A stretch of 64,000 bases of DNA, from assembly GCF_020180945.1 (NCBI RefSeq), contig NZ_JAIPUL010000003.1, positions 1 through 64,000 on the forward strand, read 5' to 3'. The position numbers and the translations under genes are program-made. Positions within the stretch are counted from its first letter, which is position 1, and each line of letters begins with the position of its first letter. The DNA comes from Lacticaseibacillus kribbianus. Lineage in GTDB: Bacteria; Bacillota; Bacilli; Lactobacillales; Lactobacillaceae. The notes below the pieces were generated by a model. The model made no database searches, had not been told where the DNA came from, and saw only the letters and a program-made list of their open reading frames with translations. This document shows, one piece after another, positions 1-6,860 of the stretch.

Positions 1-30
1 GCCCGAACTCAGTATAACGTTTTGCTAGTA

Positions 31-61
31 AAAAAAAGAAGCCAACACGCTTCTCTTTTTT
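31..61. terminator. Bidirectional terminator hairpin
   Basis: A 6-bp stem (AGAAGC / GCTTCT, 37-42 and 49-54) is flanked by an A-run on the left and a T-run on the right, so it can work in either direction. It probably ends a gene lying left of the window. Confidence 0.7.
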
Positions 62-102
62 CGTGGGGTGGCACGTTTGTGGCACATTCCATCAGCACAT
101 TA

Positions 103-336
103 TATAATATTGATTTAGCAAAGTGTCCTAAAGGGCAGTTTACACCGCGATTCTGAATTTCATTCGTTTGAGACGTTTATTTCCCGGGAAATAACCTGGA
201 CTAGCTCGGCGCTGCCGCACTGTCCGTTGCTGCGGCACTGCCACCGCACTGGTGCCGCACGGGCGGCGGTGCGGCCACACGCCACACGAAAAGCGCGTCC
301 CCACGGCATTGCCGCCTGGGGGCGCGCTTTTTTGGC
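103..336 (+). ncRNA. Possible structured leader or small RNA ending in a strong terminator
   Basis: A TATAAT box at 103-108 is followed by about 180 nt with no convincing ORF but several GC-rich inverted repeats (for example TGCCGC...GCGGCA near 211-240). It ends in a long terminator hairpin at 291-329 (AAGCGCG paired with CGCGCTT) and a T-run. The next gene has its own plausible promoter (TTGACA 357-362, 17 nt, CATGAT 380-385), so the terminated transcript could be an independent small RNA. The -35 region is poor. An 18-bp palindrome sits at 177-194. Confidence 0.35.
177..194. promoter_or_regulatory. Palindrome TTATTTCCCGGGAAATAA, copy 1
   Basis: This is a perfect 18-bp palindrome in non-coding DNA. 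Close copies occur at 15597-15614 (16/18, upstream of niaP) and 26083-26100 (17/18, between the Xre gene and purA). Its recurrence only in intergenic DNA suggests an operator for an unidentified dimeric repressor. Confidence 0.4.
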
Positions 337-415
337 TGCCGTTGACCCGAAAGCGATTGACAGCGGGCGGCCGGGCGCCCATGATGGGACCACCCAACAG
401 ATTGGAGTGAGTCAG

Positions 416-886
416 ATGCAAGCCAGATTGATTCCCTACATCGCCTACCTCAGCGCAAAGGATGCGCTGGCGTACTACCAGGAGGTGTTCGGCGCCACCG
501 ACGTCTACCGCCTGAGCCCGACCGAAGCGCAGGCCGAGCAGTTCGGCATTCCCGCCGGCCAGGACCTCGCCGCCCTGACCATGCACGGCGGCTTCCGCGT
601 GCTGGGGCAGCAGGTCGAGTGCGCCGACGCCTTCAACGGCGCCGCGGCGCCCGCCCAGCAGCAGATCGTCCTGCAGCTGGACGTCAACGCGGAGGACCCG
701 GCAAGCGCCGCCGCGGCCGACGCGCTGTGGGCCCGGCTCCAGGAACGCGCCGCGGTGACGGTCACGATGCCGTACGAAGCCCAGTTCTGGGGCGGCAAGA
801 TGGGCCAGTTCACCGACAAGTTCGGCGTGACTTGGATGCTGCACAGCCAGCCGTGGTCCAACCGCCCGGCGGAGGAGAGAAAATGA
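416..886 (+). CDS. VOC-family (glyoxalase/PhnB-like) protein
   Basis: This 156-residue protein looks like the PhnB/3-demethylubiquinone-methyltransferase-like branch of the vicinal oxygen chelate superfamily. It begins with MQARLIPYIAYLSAKDALAYY, where the aromatic pair after an Ala-rich helix is typical, and ends in a FGVTWMLH motif seen in this branch. The substrate is unknown; these proteins are usually small cytoplasmic metal-binding or antibiotic-binding proteins. The ATG at 416 is chosen because TTGGAGTGAG lies just upstream; the reading frame stays open further left but has no ribosome site there. Its stop overlaps the next start by 4 bases (ATGA), so the two genes are probably translated together. 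Confidence 0.75.
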   Translation: MQARLIPYIAYLSAKDALAYYQEVFGATDVYRLSPTEAQAEQFGIPAGQDLAALTMHGGFRVLGQQVECADAFNGAAAPAQQQIVLQLDVNAEDPASAAAADALWARLQERAAVTVTMPYEAQFWGGKMGQFTDKFGVTWMLHSQPWSNRPAEERK

Positions 887-1344
887 GTTACGAAGTCGAT
901 TATAAAAACGTTTCCACAACCGGCCTGGAGTCGTCGCCGGTCGCGCCGGCGCTGGCCGGGCTGCGGGCCAACGAGGCGCGCTACTTCTGGAACAAGTACA
1001 AGGCCGTTTTCACCACCGAGCCCGGCGCGGCGCACCCGGACTGGCTGGCCTACGTGGCGGCCATCCTGAGCGAGCGCGACATCGTGATCGCCGCCAAGCC
1101 GCTCGAGGTGGCGCGGCTGGAGTGCGCCGGGATCCGCTACACCTACGTCTTCTATGAGGACGGGCTGTGCCTCAACGTGCTGTGGACGCTTGAGGACGGC
1201 GGCAAGCGCGCCGTCGGCTTCAAGCTGAGCGACGGTATGCCGGTTCCGGCCGCCCTGGCCGACAAGTTCAAGTTCGCCCGCCAGAAGTCCAAGCTCGCCG
1301 GCACCATCCGCGGCAGCTTCTTCGTGATCAAGGGCAACTACTAG
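883..1344 (+). CDS. Hypothetical protein, translationally coupled to the VOC gene
   Basis: I do not recognise this 153-residue protein. It starts MSYEVDYKNVSTTGLE, has no signal peptide or membrane segment, and looks like a soluble alpha/beta protein with aromatic-rich strands (YTYVFYEDGLCLNVLW in the middle). The start overlaps the VOC stop in an ATGA junction and a GGAGGAGAG ribosome site lies inside the VOC gene, so the two are an operon. A strong terminator follows within about 20 bases. A role linked to the VOC protein is inferred from coupling only. Confidence 0.65.
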   Translation: MSYEVDYKNVSTTGLESSPVAPALAGLRANEARYFWNKYKAVFTTEPGAAHPDWLAYVAAILSERDIVIAAKPLEVARLECAGIRYTYVFYEDGLCLNVLWTLEDGGKRAVGFKLSDGMPVPAALADKFKFARQKSKLAGTIRGSFFVIKGNY

Positions 1345-1361
1345 GCAAGTGGACACGAAGC

Positions 1362-1412
1362 AAGGCGCCAGGCGCCGCTTCCCCCATTGGGGGTTGCGGC
1401 GCCTGGCGCCTT
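1362..1412 (+). terminator. Exceptionally long terminator-like hairpin
   Basis: A 17-bp perfect stem (1362-1378 with 1396-1412) is extended by an inner CCCCC/GGGGG pairing, giving about 22 paired bases. It lies between the convergent hypothetical gene and the Nudix gene. The T-run is short (TTGTTT), so it may work on both strands. Confidence 0.7.
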
Positions 1413-1478
1413 GTTTGCATCGTTCGGTTCTTGACCACAGCAGTCGCGTTCCGTCGCTCGGCCGCGTCGGCTGTCTAC

Positions 1479-1931
1479 TCAGCAGTGCGCTGCCGCGTAC
1501 GCCAGCATGTCGGCGTTTTGCTGGTTTAGCAGCGGCGGCAGGGCGTCGAAGGGCCAGAACTTGACCGCCACCGTTTCGTCGGTCGCCTGGGTCAACGGCG
1601 CGCCGCCGGTCTGCTCGACCAGGTACAGCATCGCGATGGTGTGGGCGACGTCGCCGTTGGGGTAGCGGGTCTCACCCTTGTCGAACAGGTGCAGCTCCCG
1701 CACGACGCGCACTTCGATGCCGGAATCCTCGCGGTACTCTCGCACCATCGCCTCGGCGTAGCCCTCGCCGTACTCGAGGTAGCCGCCGGGCAGGCTCCAG
1801 TTGCCGGTGTCCTGGCGCAGGTTCAGGAGCACCTCGTGGCGGTCGTTGAGCAGGATGCCGCCGCAGCAGTTCAGGATGATCGGCGTGTGGCCGACCAGGT
1901 TGCGAATGCGTTGAATGTAGCCGTAGGTCAT
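1479..1931 (-). CDS. Nudix hydrolase
   Basis: This 150-residue protein carries the Nudix box at residues 50-72 (G50, E56, then REYREDSGI). The family hydrolyses nucleoside diphosphates linked to another moiety, using Mg2+ held by the box glutamates. The second residue of the usual EE pair is Asp (D69), a conservative change that may affect metal binding. Upstream, ILNCCGGILLN and the GNWSLPGGYLEYGE strand fit ADP-ribose or (d)NTP-type Nudix proteins, but the substrate cannot be read from the sequence. The start follows a clear AGGAGG site. It is transcribed away from the ketopantoate reductase gene. Confidence 0.88.
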   Translation of the reverse strand: MTYGYIQRIRNLVGHTPIILNCCGGILLNDRHEVLLNLRQDTGNWSLPGGYLEYGEGYAEAMVREYREDSGIEVRVVRELHLFDKGETRYPNGDVAHTIAMLYLVEQTGGAPLTQATDETVAVKFWPFDALPPLLNQQNADMLAYAAAHC

Positions 1932-2021
1932 GGCGCGTCCTCCTTTGTGATGTTCATCTCCTATCATACCGTTTTTGAAAACCAGCGTGGTAGAATGGAG
2001 GCAGAAAGAGGGGATTCTCTG

Positions 2022-2960
2022 ATGAAAATCACAGTAGTGGGCGCCGGCGGCATGGGCAGCCGGTTCGCCCTGGCGCTTCACGGCGCCGGCTTTGATGTCA
2101 CACTGGTCGACGGCTGGCAGGCTAACATCGACGCGATCCGCAAAGACGGCTTGCAGGCCGAGCTGAACGGGGAGCACGTGGTGGCGCACCTGCCGATCTA
2201 CTCGCCGCAAGAGATCGACCAAAGCGGCGTGTCCGCCGACCTGATCGTCGCCTTCACCAAGTCCAACCAGCTGGGCGGGATGTTCGAGCAGATTCGCCCG
2301 ATCATTCACAAGGACACGTACGTGCTCTGCCTGCTCAACGGCATCGGGCACGAGGACGTGCTCGAGCGCTTCGTGCCCAAGGACCACCTGATCCTGGGCA
2401 TCACGATGTGGACCGCCGGCATGACCGGCCCGGGCCACGTAGTGCTCAACGGCTCCGGCGAAGTCGAGCTGCAAAACTTCGCGCCGGCCGGCGAGCCGTT
2501 CGCGCTGGACGTCGTGACCGCCTTTGAAAAGGCGGGCTTGAACCCGAAGTACTCGCAGAACGTGAAGTACTCGATCTGGCGCAAGGCGTGCGTCAACGGC
2601 ACGTTGAACAGCCTGTGCGCGCTGCTCGATTGCAACATCGGCGAGCTGGGCAAGACGGCGCAGGCCGAGACCTTTTTGCGCGAGATCATCGCGGAGTTCG
2701 CGGCGGTGGCGACGCACGAGGGGCTCGACCTCGACCAGGAGGAGATCTACCAGCACGTCGCGGCGACCTTCACGGCCAACATCGCCGGGCACTACCCGTC
2801 GATGCACCAGGACCTGGTCGTCAACCACCGCCTGACGGAGATCGACTTCATCAACGGCGCCGTGGTGCGCAAGGGCGAGAAGTACGGCGTCGCCACGCCG
2901 CACAACGCGCTGTTGACCCAGCTGATCCACGCCAAGGAGCAGCTGATCGGGGCCAAGTAG
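2022..2960 (+). CDS. panE: 2-dehydropantoate 2-reductase (ketopantoate reductase), paralogue 1
   Basis: This 312-residue enzyme reduces ketopantoate to pantoate with NADPH in pantothenate synthesis. An N-terminal Rossmann motif GAGGMG (residues 7-12) and a C-terminal helical domain with WRKACVNGTLN match the ApbA/PanE family; the family's catalytic lysine is expected near this block. AAAGAGGGG sits just before the ATG at 2022. It stands alone between a Nudix gene and a terminator. A second gene of exactly the same length, very similar throughout, lies at 58245-59183 on the other strand, so one copy may act on another 2-keto acid. Confidence 0.88.
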   Translation: MKITVVGAGGMGSRFALALHGAGFDVTLVDGWQANIDAIRKDGLQAELNGEHVVAHLPIYSPQEIDQSGVSADLIVAFTKSNQLGGMFEQIRPIIHKDTYVLCLLNGIGHEDVLERFVPKDHLILGITMWTAGMTGPGHVVLNGSGEVELQNFAPAGEPFALDVVTAFEKAGLNPKYSQNVKYSIWRKACVNGTLNSLCALLDCNIGELGKTAQAETFLREIIAEFAAVATHEGLDLDQEEIYQHVAATFTANIAGHYPSMHQDLVVNHRLTEIDFINGAVVRKGEKYGVATPHNALLTQLIHAKEQLIGAK

Positions 2961-2980
2961 GCCAAGTGAATCACAACACG

Positions 2981-3007
2981 AAAAGGACCGCTCCGGCGGT
3001 CCTTTTT
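2981..3007. terminator. Terminator of panE paralogue 1
   Basis: An 11-bp stem (AAAAGGACCGC / GCGGTCCTTTT) with a TCCG loop and T-run lies between convergent panE and the acyltransferase. The A-run on the left makes it usable from both sides. Confidence 0.85.
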
Positions 3008-3027
3008 GTGTGTCTGCGGTGACGGCA

Positions 3028-4200
3028 TCACGCGGGCGCACGCGACCGCTCGACGCGGGCCACCACCTGCTCCGGGTAATCGGCGGCCTGCCAGGCGGGG
3101 CGGCCGACCAGAACCCCGAGCGGCCGGATCCGCAGCGCGGCCCAGGCCAGCGCGAGGCTGCCCGCCACCACGAAGGCGTAGCCGACCGGCAGCGCCAGCG
3201 TCAGCGCCCAGTTCGGCCAGCTGACCAGGCTCAGCGCCCCGCGCAGCAGCGCCAGCACCAGCGTCTGGTCGAGGTAGATGCCAAAGCTCGCGAGGCTGGC
3301 TTGGTGGATCAGCGCGGTCAGGCGGCGCGGCAGTGCGTCACGGCTGGCGGCGTAGCGGGTCGCCCAGCCGAACACGGCGAGGATCACGACCGTGTCGTAC
3401 ACCAGCATGAAGGGCTGGTGCGGCGAGACCGCGTGGGTATAGTCGAGTCCGAGCAAGCTTTTGTTCAGGAAGTAGTAAGGCACCGTCACGACGCCCAGGG
3501 CCACGGCCCAGGCGGACAGCGCGGTCAGGTGGCGCTGCACCCAGGCGGTGAAGGCCGCGCGGTGCCAGCAGGCGCAGCAGCCCAGCAGCAGGTAGAACTG
3601 GTAGGAGAGGAAGTTGATGCCGTACGCGCGGCACCACCACAGCCACTGGCTGCGGTCGACGCCGGGCATGACGTACTTGATCCAGGTGACCACGGCCAGC
3701 TGGGCCAGAAAGCTTGCGGCCAGCAGCCACCCGTGCCGGGTCACGCGGGCCAAAAGCCGCAGCACAAGCGGCAGCACCAGGTAGAACTGGAAGGTGATCA
3801 TAAGGTAGTACATGTAAAACTGGTTGCCGTGCAGCAGCGCGTCGGGCGCGGTGCGGGCGAGGTAGGCCAGGCCGCCGGCGCCCAGCGCCGCCAGCGCCAG
3901 GTACAGCAGGTTCCAAGCCAGGTAGGGGATGCCGGTGGCGGTGAGGCGGCGCGCCAGGAAGCGGCCCCAGCGCCGCGTGCCCCGGTAGCGGTAGGTCAAG
4001 ACGAACCCGGTGAGGAACATGAAGCCCATGCGCGTGAAGTGGATGGTCAGGTGCGTGCCCAACAGCGCGGTGCGGGCGGCGCTTTGGCTTGTGAGCTGCT
4101 GAATGAAGGCGGTGGTGGTGTGGTTGAGCAGCACCCCGCAGATGAAGAACACGCGCATCGCGTCCAGCGCGTGCAGGTAGGGGCGGTTGGCATCGGGCAT
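3028..4200 (-). CDS. Acyltransferase family 3 membrane protein
   Basis: This 390-residue protein has about ten hydrophobic segments and the signature of acyltransferase family 3: an N-terminal LHALDAMRVFFICGVLLNH stretch with the conserved early histidine, followed by FTRMGFMFLTGFVLTYRYRGT. These integral membrane enzymes move acetyl or other acyl groups onto cell-wall sugars, teichoic acids or exopolysaccharide. The acceptor cannot be told here and no polysaccharide genes are adjacent. The ATG is preceded by AAGGAGGG. It is transcribed divergently from azlC. Confidence 0.85.
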   Translation of the reverse strand: MPDANRPYLHALDAMRVFFICGVLLNHTTTAFIQQLTSQSAARTALLGTHLTIHFTRMGFMFLTGFVLTYRYRGTRRWGRFLARRLTATGIPYLAWNLLYLALAALGAGGLAYLARTAPDALLHGNQFYMYYLMITFQFYLVLPLVLRLLARVTRHGWLLAASFLAQLAVVTWIKYVMPGVDRSQWLWWCRAYGINFLSYQFYLLLGCCACWHRAAFTAWVQRHLTALSAWAVALGVVTVPYYFLNKSLLGLDYTHAVSPHQPFMLVYDTVVILAVFGWATRYAASRDALPRRLTALIHQASLASFGIYLDQTLVLALLRGALSLVSWPNWALTLALPVGYAFVVAGSLALAWAALRIRPLGVLVGRPAWQAADYPEQVVARVERSRAPA

Positions 4201-4307
4201 GGTGGGCCCTCCTTGGCGTTTTACTCCAAGTTAGCCGGGGAATGCGCCCAAAATGTGGCCAAAACCCGGTCGAGTTTGTGAAGAACGCGACGGGGCGCGA
4301 TTCCCGG

Positions 4308-4335
4308 TTGAATTCCGCCGTCAGTTCGGTACACT
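4308..4335 (+). promoter_or_regulatory. Promoter of azlCD
   Basis: TTGAAT (4308-4313), a 16-base spacer and TACACT (4330-4335) lie 47 bases before the azlC start. Confidence 0.5.
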
Positions 4336-4381
4336 AAGGACTAATCGGTTCGTGAATTGGGTCACGGAAAGAAGGCAGCGG

Positions 4382-5089
4382 ATGACCGGAGAGTTGAGTT
4401 TCAAGGCGGGGCTGAAAGACGTCCTGCCCACCGTTTTTGGCTACATCGGCGTCGGGCTGGCGTTCGGCATCGTCGCGCGCACCAACCACATCGGCGTGTG
4501 GCTGGTGCTTCTGATGTCTCTGGTGGTCTACGGCGGCTCCGTGCAGTTCGTGCTGGCGACCATGCTGGCGACCGCCAGCCCGATTGGCGCGATGCTGGTG
4601 TCCGCCGTTTTGATCCACGCGCGGATGAGCCTGATGAGCATGACCGTGGCGCCGTACCTGCGCCGCGAGCCGACCTGGCAAAATGTGCTGATCGGGACGC
4701 TTTTGACCGACGAGACCTTCGCCCTGTCGATGAACAAGCTGAACCTCACCCACCGGACGCTGCGGCCGGCGTGGTTCCACGCCGCGAACCTGACCGCCTA
4801 CCTCGTGTGGGCGGCCGCGACGGTGGTCGGGGCGCTGCTCGGCGGCCTGGTGCCGGACGCGCAGGCGCTCGGGCTGGACTTCGCCGCCGTCGCGATGTTC
4901 ATCGGCCTGCTGTACCTGCAGATGATCACCGACCGCAGCAAGCCGCTGGTCCGCCACCTGGAGGTCGTCTTGTTCGTCGCCGTCGCGATGGTGGTCGCCG
5001 AGCGCGTCGTGCCCGGCACCACCGCGATCCTGATCGCGACGGTCGCCGGCTGCCTGTTTGGCATGTGGAGGGAAAATCATGGCAACTAG
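4382..5089 (+). CDS. azlC: AzlC-family branched-chain amino acid exporter, large subunit
   Basis: This 235-residue membrane protein matches AzlC: FKAGLKDVLPTVFGYIGVGLAFG near the start, then VYGGSVQFVL and the DETFAL motif in the middle. With AzlD it forms an exporter of branched-chain amino acids and their analogues. The start at 4382 follows AGAAGG; an upstream in-frame ATG at 4253 has no ribosome site. The gene overlaps azlD by 11 bases, as is typical of this pair. No Lrp-type regulator is adjacent. Confidence 0.9.
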   Translation: MTGELSFKAGLKDVLPTVFGYIGVGLAFGIVARTNHIGVWLVLLMSLVVYGGSVQFVLATMLATASPIGAMLVSAVLIHARMSLMSMTVAPYLRREPTWQNVLIGTLLTDETFALSMNKLNLTHRTLRPAWFHAANLTAYLVWAAATVVGALLGGLVPDAQALGLDFAAVAMFIGLLYLQMITDRSKPLVRHLEVVLFVAVAMVVAERVVPGTTAILIATVAGCLFGMWRENHGN

Positions 5090-5405
5090 CTACGTTGTTT
5101 CCACCATCTTAGTCTGCGGAGGCGCGATGTGGCTGCTGAAGGTCGTGCCGTTCCTGTTGGTCAAGGCCGTCGCGCTTCCCAAGTGGCTGCTGCAGTTTCT
5201 GAGCTTCGTGCCGGTGGCCATTCTGACGGCCATTTTCGTCGAAAGCCTGCTGGTCGCGCACCCGGGCCAGTGGCCGAGCGTCAACTGGGAGAACGCGGTC
5301 GCCTCGCTGCCGGCGGTGGTCACCGCCATTCTCACCAAGAGCCTGCTCGCGGTGGTCGTGGTCGGTGTGCTGGCGATGGCCGGGCTGCGGGCAATTGGGT
5401 TCTAG
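5079..5405 (+). CDS. azlD: AzlD-family branched-chain amino acid exporter, small subunit
   Basis: This 108-residue protein has about four membrane segments and the AzlD features LLKVVPFLL near the N-terminus and SFVPVAILTAIF in the middle. It is the obligate small partner of AzlC. The ATG at 5079 lies inside the end of azlC and is preceded by GGAGGG (5067-5072), so translation is coupled. The operon ends in an AT-rich palindrome. Confidence 0.88.
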   Translation: MATSYVVSTILVCGGAMWLLKVVPFLLVKAVALPKWLLQFLSFVPVAILTAIFVESLLVAHPGQWPSVNWENAVASLPAVVTAILTKSLLAVVVVGVLAMAGLRAIGF

Positions 5406-5423
5406 ACCCCACTTTATATATAA

Positions 5424-5467
5424 AAATAGCCGATAATTGGGATTAATAAACCAATTATCGGCTATTT
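5424..5467. terminator. AT-rich inverted repeat after azlD
   Basis: A perfect 17-bp stem (5424-5440 with 5451-5467) has a 10-base loop. It ends in A/T pairs rather than a long T-run, so it may terminate on both strands. It stands out as AT-rich in a GC-rich region. Confidence 0.65.
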
Positions 5468-5499
5468 ATGTTCTATATTTGGGTAACGGATAATCACGT

Positions 5500-5642
5500 C
5501 ATGCTCCGCCCTGGTCGTCGGGTTCCGCAAGGCAACGCGGGAGCGCATAGTTTGCACCGACACTTGGGCCTAAGTGCGGGCCCAAGTGTCAGCGCCACGC
5601 TATGCGTCCCGCTAAGCCCGCCTTGCTCCGCCCTGGATTGGC
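5500..5642. repeat. Repeat family A, copy 1 (large palindromic element)
   Basis: A conserved left border (GCTCCGCCCTGGTCGTCGGG, then CGCAAGGCAACGC), a variable nested palindrome, and a conserved right border (GCTAAGCCCGCCTTGCTCC) form one element. Inner stems are GACACTTGGGC with GCCCAAGTGTC, and GCATAG with CTATGC inside GCGGGA/TCCCGC. Related units occur at 6585-6860, 21700-21840 (opposite orientation) and 33121-33240. No ORF is supported. Confidence 0.75.
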
Positions 5643-6290
5643 TCACTTCGGCGACTCCAGCGTCAGGAGGATGTCCTCGGCGCGCAGGATGGTGTCGGCG
5701 TTGACCGGCACCTGGGGCTGGCCGTCGCGGATCAGCGCGATCACCTCGACCGAAGCGGCGCGGCGGATGTCTGCCTCCGCCAGGGTTTTGCCCACCCACG
5801 CGGCGTCGGGGTGGCGCTCGGCGATGCCGATGCCGGCCACCTGGTCGAGCACGTCGACGATGTTCGGGTTGACCAGGCTCTTGGCGACCTTGGCGCCCAT
5901 CTCGACTTCGGGCAGCACGACCTCGTCGGCGCCGATGCGGCGGAGGATTTTGGCCTGGCGCTGGTCGAGCGCCTTGACCACGACGCGCGGGCAGCCCATC
6001 TCCTTGGCGGTCATCGTCGCCAGGATGCTGGCCTCGAACTCCTCGCCCATGGCAAAAACGACGACGTCGAAGTGGGCGACGCCGATGCGCTCGAGAAACT
6101 CGGGGTCCGCCGCGTCGCCGGCGACGGCGGGGTCGACCAGGTTGGCGACGGCCTCGACGCGCGCGAGGTCGCGGTCGGCGGCGAGCACCTCGGCCCCGGC
6201 GGCCGCAAGGTGCTCGACGATGCTGGTGCCGAAGCGCCCGAGTCCAAAGACAGCAAAGGCGTTGGCGAGTTGTGGTTTCACGTGAAACAT
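5643..6290 (-). CDS. ktrA: K+ uptake regulatory subunit KtrA (TrkA family)
   Basis: This 215-residue cytoplasmic gating subunit of a Ktr K+ channel has an N-terminal RCK_N Rossmann domain with GLGRFG at residues 16-21 and an acidic residue ending the second strand (ADRD). A C-terminal RCK_C domain starts near residue 135 (about PNIVDVLDQVAG). RCK_N binds ATP/ADP, and RCK_C of Firmicutes commonly binds c-di-AMP, which links this gene to gdpP in the same window. The ATG follows AAGGAGG. The first six codons (MFHVKP) are a parS site. KtrB is encoded upstream but about 570 bases of structured repeats separate them. Confidence 0.9.
   Translation of the reverse strand: MFHVKPQLANAFAVFGLGRFGTSIVEHLAAAGAEVLAADRDLARVEAVANLVDPAVAGDAADPEFLERIGVAHFDVVVFAMGEEFEASILATMTAKEMGCPRVVVKALDQRQAKILRRIGADEVVLPEVEMGAKVAKSLVNPNIVDVLDQVAGIGIAERHPDAAWVGKTLAEADIRRAASVEVIALIRDGQPQVPVNADTILRAEDILLTLESPK
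6274..6289. other. parS: parS (ParB/Spo0J binding) site 1
   Basis: GGTTTCACGTGAAACA matches the bacterial parS consensus TGTTTCACGTGAAACA at 15 of 16 positions and is palindromic except at its ends. It overlaps the start codon and first codons of ktrA. parS sites cluster near the origin of replication. Confidence 0.85.
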
Positions 6291-6340
6291 TGTTGAACCT
6301 CCTTGGTTGGCAGGGGATGGGCGGATCCGGGTGGGCCGAT

Positions 6341-6494
6341 GCTTCCGGCTCCGGGCCGGGGCGGCGGAACGCGTGGGGCTCTCTTGAGCCCAAAGTACGG
6401 TCTCAAGACCCGCCCTTGCAGTAAGCCGGCTGAAGACCGCCAGCTAACTGCAATTTCACGCTGGCACGCCCCGGCCCGGAGTCTCCAGCAGCGG
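6341..6494 (+). repeat. Repeat family B, copy 1 (structured, about 155 nt)
   Basis: This copy lies between ktrA and ktrB. The outer stem is CCGGGCCGGGGCG with CGCCCCGGCCCGG. An inner stem is CTTGAG with CTCAAG; another is TTGCAGT...ACTGCAA enclosing GCCGGC with GCCAGC (one mismatch). Other copies are at 16893, 18561 and 21845, all read on the + strand. It continues into GCCCTACATAGTGGGGG near 6527. Confidence 0.85.
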
Positions 6495-6584
6495 CGCGCT
6501 CGAACCGGCGCCCTACATAGTGGGGGACTGTCTCGTTCAAATAGATTTGCGTTTCATGTACTAGTCAGCAGCGTATTTAGATGC

Positions 6585-6860
6585 CGACCCGCTAAGTGCG
6601 CCTTGCTCCGCCCTGGTCGTCGGGCTCCGCAAGGCAACGCCGGTTCGTCTAGCTAAGGCCGTCACACGAAGCAAAGTGCGCTTCATGCGCCAGCCTTACG
6701 CTAGCCGACCGGCTAAGCCCGCCTTGCTCCGCCCTGGTTGTCGGGCTCCGCGGCGCAACGCGGGATCGGCTAGCTACGCTCGGCAGCTCGAAGCCAAGGG
6801 CGCTTCAAGCTGCCGAGCTAGGCTACCCGTCCCGCTAGGTGCGCGCCGCTCCGCCCTGGG
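6585..6860. repeat. Repeat family A, two tandem units (copies 2 and 3)
   Basis: Three conserved border cores (GCCTTGCTCCGCCCTGG, the last degenerate as GCGCCGCTCCGCCCTGG) enclose two different nested palindromes. Unit one pairs CCGGTTCG with CGACCGG and GAAGC with GCTTC; unit two pairs GCGGGA with TCCCGC and CTCGGCAGCT with AGCTGCCGAG. The borders are conserved while stems vary but keep pairing. The array sits immediately downstream of ktrB. Confidence 0.75.

Noticed and set aside
71-92. Sigma-54-like TGGCAC motif
   Set aside because: The downstream TTGC element is missing at the required spacing, and a normal TATAAT box lies nearby.
6585-6860. CRISPR-like alternation of conserved and variable segments
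   Set aside because: The variable parts are large self-complementary palindromes, units are about 125 bases, only two are in tandem, and no cas genes are present.
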